From Dendrobium chrysotoxum (lineage: Eukaryota; Streptophyta; Magnoliopsida; Asparagales; Orchidaceae): a stretch of DNA of 64,000 nt. How positions within the stretch are numbered: the stretch's first letter is position 1; each line of letters starts with the position of its first letter. Under the pieces are notes generated by a model that did not search any database, had not been told where the DNA came from, and saw nothing but the letters and a program-made list of their open reading frames with translations. Shown here one piece after another: positions 1 to 12,323 of this stretch. The position numbers and the translations under genes were made by a program. The DNA lies in NCBI GenBank assembly GCA_019925795.1, contig CM034312.1:85067528-85131527 (forward strand), given 5' to 3'.

Positions 1-1239
1 CTCTCTCTCTCTAAACAGATCTCTCTGTTCCTCTCTCTCTCAAAACATATAATATTAGACTAATTTTCATTGTATTTACTTGTTTTATACAATGAAAAAC
101 TCAAAAACAACTGTCGTGAATTCTTCTCTCTTTCCATGTCCTTTGTATTTCACATATCCAACAAATCATCTAAATAATTACCAAACCTTCAAACTAATCT
201 ATTCCTGAAGTTATTGTTAGTGATGAAGTTGTGTCCATTCTTGATTTAAAATGCTGAAGGTATCATACAAACCTGGAAACCATGCCTGCAGGCTATGATT
301 CATGCTTATTTCAATAGGAAATCAAACAATTATGTCTAGATTTATAAGCTAAACAATTCATTGCAGTCAATTTCTTTCTATTTGAGCAAACTTGATAGAT
401 ATAAATTTTGAAATTATATTTTTTTCGTTATAGTTAATTTATTTCATGTCTTTTATATTCTCCATCACTGTGCTAGCTTATTTTAATCAATTTCATCAAG
501 TTTGCATATAATTTATTACTAGTTTCTTAAGAATTTATTAGAAATTCGATACGTTGGTTAACAATTTTATCAATTTGTCAATAGTTTTTATCTCTTCCAT
601 CTCTTAATATGAGACTTTTGAGTCATTTAAATATAGTTTATGGTATGAATAAATTTTCATTTTTGCACGTGAAAATTCTACTACAACAATTCCAAGATTT
701 TGATTATTGAACAAGTGTGACATTTGAAGAATGTCAGTTGATATTATCTCCAAGTCCAAGTGTGAAGCTTGCTTTCTTGTGAATTATTTATCGTCTTAAT
801 CTTTCTGCTACATTTTATTATTAATTAGAAAGATTCATTGAATTTAGGCAAACTTAATACAATCTAACTTCCATCAAAAGTGTAAATTCTAAAATCTTTG
901 TGGTTTTCTTCTTCTCTGATTTCTAATTGTTAATTTCTCGTATAAGTCCATTAGATTTTTTATAAACTTGATTTCCATCATGTTTTTTATTTTCTTCATA
1001 TGCAATTAAAAATTGCTTAAGATTGATGGATTGTGTCCTGCAATTTTTGTCTCACCGTTGTATGCTTTTCAGCATCTCATATTAGATCTAAATTAGAAAC
1101 CCTATACCCTAAAATATCCCACAACACTGCTAAGAGAGAGATAACATGCATAAATAAAAGGGAGAGATTAAATATGGCAATAAAGCTTAAGTAGTTCATG
1201 GAATGATACAAGAAAAAGAAATAGTTCCACATTTCTTAC
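1..1239. other. Intron sequence, left edge
   Basis: AT-rich sequence after the donor of exon 4 of the left ABC1K gene. A CT-rich microsatellite is at 1-50. No exon, especially none encoding the expected segment after FDIDL, and no recognisable transposon was found. Confidence 0.6.
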
Positions 1240-1810
1240 TCAAATCGATGTCAAAAAGCCGCTTAAGACCAGGCCTCTGAACTTTTATAACAACATTCTC
1301 TCCATTATGTAAGGTAGCTTGATGCACCTACACAGATGAACACAAACTCAGCAACAAAAAATATCTGAAAACCCAAAAAAAATAAAATCTCAAAATTCAT
1401 CAAGATAAATGATGATTAATTACGCTTAAATAATTAGGTTAATTATGCTTAATTAAATAAAAATTATGTAAAAAAGATTTTTTAAAATAAATTAATTTGA
1501 ATATATTCAAAGATCTAGCGATTACACATCAAGCTAAAAATATGTACAAATTTGGATAAAAAAATATATATAAACATTGCTCTAAAACTCACATACTTAT
1601 GCCATTGATAAGAAATTTTTATATTTATGATATATGATAACTCCAAAGTTAAGATAAGAAAATTATACTACATTACAAATAGAAACTAGATTATATAAGG
1701 AAATTTATGATTTGTAAACATGAGTATATATATATATATATATAATGATTGACTAAGCTGAGCTAAGGGTTTGTGTAATCCTTAAGGTTCAAAAAATATG
1801 TAGTAAGGAA

Positions 1811-1847
<37 letters not shown>

Positions 1848-4800
1848 GATTGACTAAGCTGAGCTAAGGGTTTGTGTAATCCTTAAGGTTCAAAAAATAT
1901 GTAGTAAGGAAGTATGCAATTTAGTTTTATGTTTGGAACTTTACATGTAACCCAATATTTAGATTACAGGGATTCACAAAGGATGAGTTGATGAAAGCCC
2001 TAAAGGATAAAAGGCCTTAGCATGGGGTCCAAACTAACTAGAAGGTGGATAATTGCATCTCTCTCTAAAAGTAGCATTTCATATATATATTAGGGGGATT
2101 ATAAATACCACATAAAAATAATTTATTACATATTTAACATCTAAATCTTTATATCTATTTATATAACATCTAAATCTTTAAATTAAATAAATGATCGCTA
2201 AATATTCATTTTTCAAGCATGAAATACAAATTTTTATGTATATGTTTTGATGTGATTGAGACACTAAAGTATTAAATAAGACAACAAATCCTTGAGGTGT
2301 AAATAAGGTCAAGCAAGGGATCAGATGAATTAGTTTTATATTTAGAGCTTTGTGTGTGACCCCATATATGATTTATATAGATTGATAAAGAATGTGTTGA
2401 TGAAAGTCCTAAGGCAGCATAAGAAATTATCACGGGATCCAAACTACTATAAGGTTGGTAATTGCAATTCTCTTTAACAATAACATTCCTTTTAATAGAG
2501 CTATTGCATATGTATGCACAATCAATAAAAGTTCTTTCCATGAAATGTTTTATATGCAATATGCTATGATTCCTCTTGAATTCTTTCATATTCCACAGAT
2601 AGCTTTGAATCATACATGCATTGCTGCATCATTTCAGAATCTTCTAAATGACGTGTTCATTTTGTAGTTTAATGTTTATATTTATAATCTTAATATTATG
2701 GTGTTACTAGTATCCTCATAAAATATCATCTAAAATATAGTTCATGACTGATTCCATATGTCATGCCATTATTATGACCATGATTCCTTATGTTATGTTA
2801 CAACAATTATTATAAATTCACATACCATGCTACTATCGTAATTCTGATTCATGTGCTATGCTATTGCTTTGAATGTGAAATTGATGCAGGACTACAATGT
2901 TTAAAAGTAAATTGCACGACTACTTGAAATAAGCAACAAGAATTATAACATTAGCAATCCAAAACGTCAATCAAAACAAGAGAGGGGTGCCTACGTTTAG
3001 GCCAAACTACTTGCTAAACACATGAACAATTAAATAATTTTGGAAATCAACAACATACAAAGTGGTAGGTGTTCAATCAATATCCCTAAGTTAACAATGA
3101 GATAAGGAGCAAATAAGGAAGCACTCAACCCTACGTTTACTAAGCTTTAGCATTTAAGCGGGATTGATCCTTTGCGATTCCGTCGTCTCCTACAAGGTTA
3201 GTGAATAGAGAAAGGCAATTGAAAAGGAAGGACGAAGCTCACCCTTATTGTGATCCGAGAGAAATATGCCTTCGAACTTGATCCACTTGTTTGTAAATGG
3301 CGCCGGCAATGATATTGAGGATGTGACGAATGTAACCTTTAAGGGTATGTTGAGGGGTAGTCGGAGTGGTAGAGAAGGTTGGTCGACTGGCGATGGACCA
3401 ATATCTCTTTGACCGTTGTTCGTCGATTATGTCCACTAGAGCAACTTGGATGCGATCAACGTACTCTTCAATGGTATTGTCGAAATCGAAACCTACGTCG
3501 AAGAACGAAGATCGGAATATGTCGATGTGTCCTTGATCATCATGCACCAATCCGAAATCCCATTCGGGAATCTCCATTCATGGTGATTGGGGAGGAGGAT
3601 GGTTGAAGGGAATACTCCTTTGCTGCCCTTGATGTTTCTCCCCAAGAGATTGAAGTTCTCCTTTGAAAATCAAGTGGAAAGGGAGATGTGGGAAGGACTA
3701 GCCAAGGTAGGGATGAGGGAGGGAAATTGATTCAGATTTTGGAGAGGTAGGGTTAGGGTTAGGAGCAGGAATTTTTCATAATAATCATTCATTAAATATT
3801 CAAAGATACATCAAGGGCTTTAAATAGCCACAAACACGGACTCAAAACAAAAGACAATAATGCCCTCTGGGCTAACAATCAACCACCCTTAAGTAAGGGT
3901 TAAAACGGAAAAGAAATAACATAACACTAGTGAAAGAAAACAGTACATGACATGACTCAAAAATATAAGTAGGGGTGTCAATATTCAACCCGAAAACCGT
4001 TTAAAGGCCTGCCCGCGAAGCCTGCCCGCCCTGCCCCACTCGCGCCTCTCGCGCCCGCGCTGCTGCCGCGCTCACACCCGCGCTCGCTAACCGCACTCTC
4101 CCGTGCTCGCTGCCCGCGCGCCCGAGCTAGCTGCCCGCGTCCCCGCGCCCACCCGAGTTCGGCCGCTTGCTACCGTTCCGGGTTGGGTTAACCCGCCAAC
4201 CCGACGGGTCGGGCCCGGGTCCAATTTTCTGACCCGTTTTCCTACCCGGGTCGGGTTAGGGTCAACCCGTTTAGGGCGCGGGTCATTTCGGGTTCGACCC
4301 GAACCCGACCCGAAATCCGATTTTGACACCCCTAAATATAAGGACTCAATCGTGGTCGTAGATCGACGGCCACGTCTCCGATAAGCTTTCCATGTAGTGA
4401 TGTCCTCATCAGAAATTCAACCATATAAAAATAGCACCAACAGATAAAGCTATTGCATAATGTGAAGTCATATATATGAATATTTGCATATACATGTTGA
4501 CTAGGAAAGCCCCCAAAGGCACTAGTTAGGCATGTTAAGTCTTATGAGCACATAGAATATGATTTAAACAGAATGGAAATATGATTGCAATAAAGAAAGA
4601 AAAAAAGATATGAGAATGCATTGATGACAAAAAACATAATTTTGTGCCTCGCTAGAACTAGCGCGAGAATCTTGGGTTTATAGAATAGGGCTCTAGTATC
4701 AAATGTGCAATAACTTTTCATGGGCTCCAATATGGAATGTATATGTTACTTTCCAGTAAATGTAAAAGTTATGGAACAATATGCTAGGATTTTCTTATTC

Positions 4801-7800
4801 ATGGTATTCAAATATTATGATTACAACATGTTACGAACATGAATTGCAATGTTATGACAAATGATGTGATCTTTCCTCACTATTATTATGATATCAATCT
4901 TATGCCAATTGCCAACATAATCTACAATTTAAGCCACAAAAAGGATTTTATATGTAATACACCCAGTAAATTATATATTTATATATATAACTTACCCCCA
5001 TTAATTAATGACTATTTTTCAAAAAGGATGCCCATAGAGTCGATGAGTCATATAAGATATTTTATCATTGTCGGTGTGGAGCATCTTCAATTAGGTATCC
5101 ATGTAATTATGATAAATGTATATATAGTTTTAGACACCTTTTTGTTCAAAGATGTATTTAAAGGTCAGTTATATGCTAGATGTATTTATTTTAGGTTTAT
5201 GGATCCGCATCTGAGTATCGGTAATGTATAGTTTCATGTTAAATTAAAGTTTTTAATTTAGTGGCTCTTTTATGAAATTTGAAGACTTATTTTCGATTAG
5301 CTTGATTTAAAATTATTATGAAAATCCTTTAGAATGTATAGCAGACTCAAAATTTTCATTGCAAACATCCATTTCTACCTCATAAAATATAAATAACATT
5401 ATATATATAATGGATCTTTTTTTTTAAAGTGTTCTTTACAATTTTGAATCACTCAAGATACAATTTCTTGGATCATGTAATTCTAATAAAACTGTGATTT
5501 CTATTTTCAAAGGACCTGTTTCCCATATTAAAATCAAAAGCCCGAGTGGAATAAAAATAGCATGCAAAACTACAATAACTTCAAGAAGTCGAGCATGTCT
5601 TTCGTTCTAACTATTTTCACGAGTTCAAGCAAAGCACATTCACATTCAATCTTGAAGTAAGGGAAAAGAAAAAGCTTATTTACAAGTCACATAAAATACC
5701 GAACTATTTTCAAGATTTAAAGCTAAGCGTATTCACATTCAATCCTGAATGTCAGGGAAAAGAGAAAATTTAATCACAAGTCACAAAAAAAAAAAAAAAA
5801 CCATTTCAGGGAGTCTATAACTATTCGAAGATTGTCTCTAGTAAACAGATCTACAAGCATGAAATCTGGTCAAACATATATAAGTCTCAGAATGTAAGCC
5901 CATATCCAACTCCTTTCTTTCCAATCAGGAGAAGTGCATAACAATTTTGTTTATATATAGAAAATAAAAAGGTAAATGGCAGGCATTTTCCGTTTGTTTA
6001 TCTTGTCCTGGTAAAAAGATGCGTACACAATTTTATATTTGGATCGTTTCATAAATAAATTGGTACAGATGCGGATAGATGACGTGAGAGTGAGATTATA
6101 TATTTCATGCGCCATACCTGACCAAGACTGGCTGCAGCTATAGGTTGATCTTCAAAGTTCCTGAATAAAACGTCAACTGGCAAACCCAACTCATTTTCTA
6201 TGAATGCTTTTGCATTTTCAGGAGAGAATGCCGGCACCCTATCCTGCATCATATAGGCAAAAAACCGAAGTCAGAAATAAACAAGAAATTCTACAGAGGT
6301 TAGGGATCATAGAAATTGCCAAGAACGGTGATGCGTTTTGGAGTAGAAAACAGCAAGGAGATAAGAATAAAGTGTAGGAATACATATTTAGGAGCTGAAT
6401 TTGGATTTCTTCTTCAAAAGCAATGCAAGATACAATTGATATACTATTCGAAAGGTAGATCATCTCTCCCACAAACCCTAGCTGCCGCTAGGAGCCCTCA
6501 ACAAACCCTAGAATAATTTTACCAAAACAAAGATAACCTAACCCTAGCTAATATCCCCCTTTAAAAAGCTATATAACCCTAAAAAAAATAAATAAATAAA
6601 TAAAATAATAATAATAAAAAAAGCTATATAACCCTCATTAAACACAATAAAAACCTTCCTAATTCTTTCTTCCTTGATTTCTCCTCCTTACATATTGAAT
6701 ATTAACTTCCATGGGCCCCACAAAAGGGACCGAAATCCCCTCCCTGCCAGTTGACTCCCGCTCTCCCTGGTCTAGCAGATCTGAGCCGGACATAACACTT
6801 CCGCACAAAAGTGTTTCGCGTGTAACAATCAGATCAAAGAGTACAAAGAGAATTACATAATGAAATAGAAAGGTTAAAAAAATATCCATAATTATAAAAC
6901 AATGAAAGTAAAGTAACATGATGGAAATCTTAAGGCTTTGTAAATCAACCTATTCATCAATCAATTAAAAACTAAGAATCTACACAGGCTTTAAGAAGGT
7001 TAATTCAAAAGCTTTCTTTTAATCACAATTTAGAGTAGGTTGATCTTAACTACTGTTAGAAAGGAAGTACTGCAAATACCTGCAACTTGGCAAGCTCATC
7101 AACAAACTCCTTAGGGAACAAATCAGATCTTGTTGACAATAATTGGCCAAGCTTGATAAAAGTTGGTCCAAGTTGCAAAACTCTCTCTCGGCACCATGAA
7201 GCTGTTCTTTGGCGCCTTTTTTTCTGCATGATGGAAAATACTGCTTAAAGAACTACTAAAGGTAGAAACAAACAAGAAACATGCGGACCAAATCTGGAAA
7301 GAAAAGCAAGATTGATGACCAAAATTGGGTCAACTACAAAAGCATCAGTTAGTAATTTAATTTAATAACTAAATGAAACACAGATGTCATAAAAAACACG
7401 CAATATAGCATGAAGGAATTAAAAAATTAAACCAAACAATGATTCCCTTAAAAAGAAACAATTCTAATAATTGAAGTATAAAAAAATTTAACAAAGAGAA
7501 ATTGCTTCACAACATCATATTAAAGACTGCATCACAACATTACAAAAAATTTTAAATGGCTTTAGATTGATGGTTGATGGGTGTTGTATTAACAAGGTTT
7601 ATAGGACTATTAATAGTATTCAATTTGTTGATGATATTCTTCTCTTTTATGGAGCTACTGATATGCAACCACACATTCTCCACTTTTTTTGATAAATCTT
7701 ATGATCTTAAGCTTAACTTCACTAGTCTTCCCTTATCCATCTTGGGAGAAAATCGGGTCACGCTAACCAACTTGCCAATATTTTGGGTATGCTATGGAAT

Positions 7801-10800
7801 CCTTACCCTTCAAGTATCTTGGTATTTCCCTTGGTTCTAAAGCCATTCAAAAATCTTTTCGAATATGAACATTAAATAAATTCAAAACAATATATTACTT
7901 TCTAGAGGAGGAAGATTGACTCTTATCAAATTTATTATCAATTCTATTCTTCTATGCTATTTCTCTTACTTTTGGATGCCTTTGTGGATTATTAGAAAAA
8001 TTGACTCCATCAATAAACAATTTTTCTCAAAGGGTGCCACCGATAATAGGGGGATTCATCTTCACAATTGGAGAAAAATTTAGAAACCAATAAAATTTGG
8101 GAGTCTTAGCATGTTTAAATTAAAATCATTGAGCATCTATATGCTGACCAAATGAGTTTGGAAGACTATTAACTCTGATATGCCTGTAAAATTATTAAAG
8201 AGAAATATTTCAAAGGCAAAAGACCCTATAAACTTTTTGCTGAATAATTATTTGAATTGTTCTACAAAATTTTGGCAGAATAATTATTTGAAAGTCAATA
8301 ATAACATATTTATTAGATTTTGAAAAGATAAATTGCTTATTGACATCACTTTATACATTGCTTTCAAATAATTTTTCAAATTTCTTCAAATCCATATTGC
8401 AATGTCTAATCCCAGTTTGCTCCCACTCATGGTTCGGTGAGTTGCCACTTGTTTGCAAGATGTGGATAATTTTTTGCTCCCTCGTTGATCTTATCACTCT
8501 CAACTCTTCTAGAGTATCTCCTTGTTGGGTGCTTAAAAAGGGAAGCTACAAAGTAAAAACCTTTTGTTACTTCCCACTAATGGTGGAATTACTATTAGTT
8601 ATATATGGTTTTGGAATTTTATTTATCCTCTTAATGTCTTTATGCATGGATAATTTTCCTCAAGAAAATCAAGCAAGTCTTTCTTGTTCAAGTTAAATTT
8701 GGTTCCCTATAAAGCGTGCTACATTGGGAATCTTCATTGTGAAATACTTTTTCATGCCTTCCTCGATTGCAATGTTATTTTTTAATATTTGGACAAGACT
8801 TTACCACATTTTCGACATTAACACAACAGTAAATTGCATCACTTCCATCTTCACTTCTTGAAGAAAACTTCGTTCATTTGCCATCAAACATAGATGAGAT
8901 GCTTTTTTTTTCTTTCAATATTATCGACTAAGAGTAACCTTAAGGGACTTCTAAGGAAAAGGAAATATTAAGAAGGTTAACATCATCTCTCTAGCCTACT
9001 TCTAAATCTATTCTCGCAAGAGAAAAAAAAAAAGTGAAAAACATCAAATATAATATGAGAAACCTGAGCTTTCTGGATAATCCTAAGAAATCTTTTATCA
9101 AGCATGTTTAGATTATTATTTCATCTCTAATGCAATCAATGTTTAACGTATTGTTCATAGCATGCAATCCCTTGTATTTTTCCTCTCCATCTTTATTATT
9201 GAGAAAGGCTTAATCTTAGCTTTTACATTAAAAAACCACATAATAATAATTTCATTATGGCACAAGCACAAACTGACCCAACAGAATTTTAAAGCAAGTA
9301 GGGTTTAATTGACCAGATAGCCGCTTGCATCAATTCCCCCAAAATCAGGTACTTTGCACAAATTTAAACTAAAGTTCCAATTTGCGTTGACCACGGGGTT
9401 AAGTTATTTAGGTTCCATGGACTCACATAGAACTCCAATTTAAGACTACATGCCTCACTGAAAAACGTCAATTCAAACTTCAAGGACAGACACATAAAAA
9501 AAAAGTTATGCAACATCAAGGACTGCCACATCATCGAAGAGTGCAAATCAAGAAATCAGCAAAAGGCAATCTAAGGGAGCCAGCCACCACATCCTTAACC
9601 ATCATGGCAGACCACCCTAAAATTAGTTCCCTTTCTTCCACCTCATACTTCCCTGTTCCTCCCCCAAACACATGGTTGGTCACTACTTTCTCACCTCCAG
9701 GAAGCTAATTCTCTCTCTTTCTATGTCAATTAATATATCAATTTATCTATCTCTTTCTCTCCTCCCTTTCTCTAAAGAAAGAGTCACGAAAGAACAAATT
9801 AATGCAAGTGCAGGCAAACGGAGAATTCAAAGGAAGATGGAATCCAACTAAAAGAATTCATTATAATCCTCATCAAAGGAGGTTAATATTTAAATCAAAA
9901 CTTAGATCTAGATAAACCCTATTCTCTCTTTCTTAACCTAGCTTGATCACAACACATTCTTTCCAAATTTATTCCCCTACATTTTGATGGGATTTCCATA
10001 AAATTATATGATCAGTAAGTTTAGATCACTTGCATTCAGAACAAAAGAATGATCACCAGTACTCTTCCTCCCAATTATTGATCATAATACACATAATTTA
10101 ACTAATTGCAGTAGAAGCAGAACTAGAAAAAAACTGTGTATAGAAAAAAAAAAGGAACAATAATAAAGAATAAATGAAAAGACCATCAGCTCACCAACAC
10201 CTGCTATTGTGATTTTGAACAAATGGGTAAATCAATTGCTTCAATGAAATAATTCACAGTTTACCTCATTAAGAACAAAGGAATAACGCATATACCAAAA
10301 AAACTTCAGAAATACTATCAAAAAACCACTTGATTCGACTGAAATAATACACATAATAAGAGCTGTAATTTAACCTGCTTGTGTTCTGTGAATCCATCAA
10401 GATATGCCCAGTTTGCATTATCAAACAGAACCCGAATAAATAAAGATAGAAAGAAAGACCAGATGTCAAAAGTCCTTTGCAAAGCATTATAGTTTTCATT
10501 GGCCCAGCTGAAACCTTCATGTGAAGGTAAAACTTTTAGCTTGTCTACAGATGAGAGATCATCAGCCACTTTCTTTTTTGGTGTTTTAGCTACATCTAAC
10601 ATGTCATTCCTTTTAACCAATCCAACACCATTCTCAACTCTTTTTGAGCCATTCAAAAAAGTGCTGGCATTGGCTCTTCCATTAACCGATCCAATTTCCT
10701 GAGTGATAGCAAACTTGGTTTTCATTAATTCCTTCGTTGACACCATTTTGTTAGCCCGACCATTAGTACCAAGTTTACCAGATTCTTGTTGCCCGACCTC

Positions 10801-10971
10801 AGCCCTCAAAAAGTTGGTCACATGAAGGAACTTAGATGACAGTGCGTCACCCTTTAATGGTTGAAGATTGGAAATAAAACGAGAGAAACTCAGATCCTGT
10901 GATGACCGAACATGTCCTGAAGAGCTCAAGTAGCTATAGTAGAAGCCTTGAGAGACCATGACCATAGCCAT
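1240..10971 (-). CDS. ABC1K7/8-like: ABC1 atypical kinase, N-terminal part (exons 1-4); gene continues off the left edge
   Basis: Four coding exons, read right to left: 10971-10375 (199 codons, ATG at 10971-10969), 7223-7080 (48), 6243-6118 (42) and 1327-1240 (29 codons plus 1 nt). All have GT-AG borders and joined frames. The first ~150 residues are Ser-rich and unconserved, as in a chloroplast transit peptide. Then come the conserved stretch GFSWANENYN, the ABC1 signature KLGQ (residues ~223-226), the Ala-rich nucleotide loop AAASLGQV (~283-290) and the invariant Lys in VVIKVQRPG (~304). The last codon is split after its first A, fitting the Arg that follows FDIDL in relatives. From family knowledge, ABC1K7/8 kinases sit in chloroplast envelope or plastoglobules and affect prenyl-lipid, iron and stress responses. 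No next exon is seen in 1-1239, so the rest lies off the window. The start was chosen 13 nt inside an acceptor-preceded exon; an in-frame ATG at 11040 lies in the presumed leader intron. The family is clear, the exact paralogue is not. Confidence 0.9.
1725..1916. repeat. Two-copy tandem duplication bracketed by TA runs
   Basis: The ~72-bp segment at 1744-1815 recurs almost unchanged at 1845-1916 (101-bp spacing). A (TA)n run precedes each copy (1725-1744 and ~1812-1846). This fits duplication through the TA runs. It lies in the 6117-1328 intron of the left ABC1K gene. Confidence 0.85.
1919..2495. repeat. Two diverged copies of a ~160-bp repeat
   Basis: The stretch at ~1919-2080 resembles ~2328-2495: the same order of blocks (TTAGTTTTAT, GATTGATAAAG/GATTCACAAAG, GTTGATGAAAG, GGATCCAAACTA/GGGTCCAAACTA, TAATTGCA) with many substitutions and small indels. 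It is an old duplication or two copies of an unidentified element. Confidence 0.6.
2882..4411 (-). mobile_element. LTR-retrotransposon fragment, TGATGAGG family, copy 1
   Basis: Read on the minus strand, the LTR starts TGATGAGGACATC at 4411. It runs through a leader that resembles 42972-41225 (same strand) and the plus-strand copy at 52067. A short open frame (3577 down to 3245, ~110 codons, starting MEIPEWDFGLVHDDQG) matches the layout of the one in copy 2 (MADPELDSG at ~41801), so it is probably the element's own leader or gag start. The first bases read as pol-like residues (RRRGRRSTTTIES), suggesting the last coding frame enters the LTR. No pol domains are present. A MITE (3970-4334) splits the LTR. 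Confidence 0.65.
3970..4334. mobile_element. GC-rich hAT-type MITE with 8-bp target duplication
   Basis: The ends are perfect 12-bp inverted repeats (TAGGGGTGTCAA and TTGACACCCCTA), flanked by the 8-bp direct repeat AATATAAG (3962-3969 and 4335-4342). An 8-bp duplication and this terminal motif are typical of hAT elements. The interior is very GC-rich, with many GGGTCGGGTT / CCCGACCC-like runs, in sharp contrast to its surroundings. It encodes nothing; the overlapping open frames are low-complexity by-products. It is inserted in the LTR fragment 2882-4411. Confidence 0.9.
4412..6117. other. Intron sequence of the left ABC1K gene
   Basis: AT-rich, without recognisable coding sequence. Short open frames here (for example 4839-5231) have no family features. 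It contains the two-unit repeat at 5608-5790. Confidence 0.6.
5608..5790. repeat. Two-unit tandem repeat, ~93 bp
   Basis: Blocks AACTATTTTCA, GTATTCACATTCAATC/GCACATTCACATTCAATC, GGGAAAAGA and CACAAGTCACA/TACAAGTCACA occur in the same order at ~5608-5700 and ~5701-5790. Confidence 0.7.
6310..6870 (-). mobile_element. Gypsy-type solo LTR or LTR fragment
   Basis: The minus strand carries a leader (GAGAGATGATCTACC, TAGGGTTTGT, GCTAGGAGC blocks) that parallels the 3' LTR of the gypsy relic at 45950-46340 (GAGAGCCGATCTACC, TAGGGTTGGT). No internal coding sequence adjoins it, so it is either a solo LTR or a fragment. The ends were not resolved. Confidence 0.5.
7560..8760 (+). pseudogene. L1-type LINE reverse-transcriptase relic
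   Basis: Plus-strand translation in shifting frames gives the motif FVDDILLFYGA (reverse-transcriptase active-site box), then LPFKYLGISLGSK, then an L1-like SRGGRLTLI block and a WVLKKGSYKVKT block. This is the order of plant L1 C-termini. Several frameshifts and stops separate them, so it is dead. It lies in the first coding intron of the left ABC1K gene, antisense to it. Confidence 0.7.
8761..10374. other. Intron sequence, no recognised feature
   Basis: AT-rich sequence between the L1 relic and exon 1 of the left ABC1K gene. Short frames at 9364-9708 show no family features. Confidence 0.5.
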
Positions 10972-11521
10972 CAAAGAATAGATCCTAAGATAAAAGCAAG
11001 ACTGATTTGAATCAATTATTAAAAGAGGCTGAATAAACAATTAAAATTAAAAAAAATTTATAAAACAAAAAACATGCCAAATACAAGGTCATTCAAGAAA
11101 GAGCAACTTAGAAGAAAAATGAAAAATAAAAAATTTCTTTCAAGCTCATAAATACATAAAAGACCTAACAATAAGAACAAAAGATGAAACCTTATATTAG
11201 ATCATCCTAGCCTCCTACTAGCCAAACAAATTCATGCTCAAACAATTCTTGATAATGCAGCAATGGTTTAGGATTCACTACCATATAACTTTCAAATTCA
11301 CAAACAGATATGACATATTATGTTGTCAAAACATTTCCTATGTTTTCCACTAGCTCCTCCACCTAATCCAAAAAGCGCAAATCAACTGAGATATGTTATA
11401 CAAACATAATTCCACAAGCTACTTAAATTTTGAAAGAGACGATCACAATTCCCCATCAATTTCACAAACGCTAATAGCAAGGAAGAATGAGGCCGTGAAC
11501 CAACAACAGAGTTTCTTTTAC

Positions 11522-11805
11522 CTTCAAGTAACTAACTCTCGGTGGAAGAAGAGCAAAGGCATCCGAGCATTATGAGCAGGTTCGAAAATAAATAAAAAGA
11601 CCCCTAGGGTTTGAGCGGAAAGCGACAAATCAAAACAAAACAGATACGTGAGACGGTAGGAGAAGGAAGAGGAGAAAGGAGCTACTATCCGAGACGAATG
11701 AGTATCCATGTAACCGTCCTTGCGCTTGCGCGCCATAACGTCCTCCACAAGCTAAGCTGGTCGCTTCCGCATGTGGGCAGTACCTCGGGAACGAAGACTT
11801 CTGGG
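11522..11805 (-). other. ABC1K7/8-like: 5' leader exon of the left ABC1K gene
   Basis: A donor site (CTTGAAG followed by gtaaaag) at 11522/11521 pairs with the acceptor ending at 10985, just before the first coding exon. That leaves a ~536-nt leader intron. The leader contains the CTAGGG/AAACCC-like motif common in plant 5' ends. Its 5' limit is set only by the TATA-like box upstream. It carries an ATG at about 11748 that opens a 74-codon upstream frame crossing the donor. Confidence 0.5.
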
Positions 11806-11835
11806 CAACAAATAGGTTTTTAATTCAAATCTTTA

Positions 11836-11842
11836 ATTTATA
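11836..11842 (-). promoter_or_regulatory. TATA-like box for the left ABC1K gene
   Basis: TATAAAT on the minus strand, about 30 nt upstream of the proposed leader exon and in the AT-rich stretch just 5' of it. It is placed by sequence and spacing only, and such strings are common in AT-rich DNA. Confidence 0.3.
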
Positions 11843-12059
11843 GCCTTACTGTTTTGGTAAATAATATTTAATTATTTAATTATTATTTTTAAGAATTTAA
11901 AATTAAATAAAAAATGAAATTTATATTTTTTTTTGGATGAAATTTACATTTTGTTTGGAATAATTTCTAACTACTTTTCCATCAGCTTTTCAATAAAAAT
12001 TTTATTAAAAATAATAAAAAATTAATAATCAAAAGCTATCTTAAAACAAAGACTTATAT

Positions 12060-12289
12060 ATATATATATATATGACGAGGAACCACCCGTTATAACTCTT
12101 TGTTATCCGGGAGTACTTGGTGATCTGTAAACCCCGGTCGATCTAGACGAGCAACCCACACCTATTACTACTCGTGGCCAAGGTGTCTTGGGTCGCCCCA
12201 AAAGGGGCGCTGCCGCCCGAGGGAATCGAACCCGGGATGGGGGGTACCCACCCGTGCTCGCCCACCAACCGAGCTAAACATCAATGGGT
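12060..12289 (-). mobile_element. tRNA-derived SINE with 14-bp target duplication
   Basis: On the minus strand the head contains an A-box-like TAGCTCGGTTGGTGGGC and a B box GGGTTCGATTCCC ~35 nt further on, as in a tRNA-derived pol III promoter. A GC-rich body follows, then a (TA)n tail. The element is bracketed by the perfect 14-bp direct repeat ACAAAGACTTATAT (12046-12059 and 12290-12303). It is not a tRNA gene: the head lacks a foldable acceptor stem. It stands between the left ABC1K promoter and an RTE relic. Confidence 0.9.
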
Positions 12290-12323
12290 ACAAAGACTTA
12301 TATGAGTTACTAATTATTAATAT

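Noticed and set aside
3740..3765. TAGGGTTAGGGTTAGG, telomere-like repeat
   Set aside because: Only two to three units and inside the leader of an LTR fragment. A similar but shorter string occurs in copy 2 of the same family, so it belongs to that element.
4087..4384. Overlapping open frames rich in Arg and Pro
   Set aside because: They are by-products of the GC-rich MITE interior on both strands.
12200..12289. Possible tRNA gene (B box GGGTTCGATTCCC)
   Set aside because: No full cloverleaf can be drawn. The target duplication and tail show a SINE.
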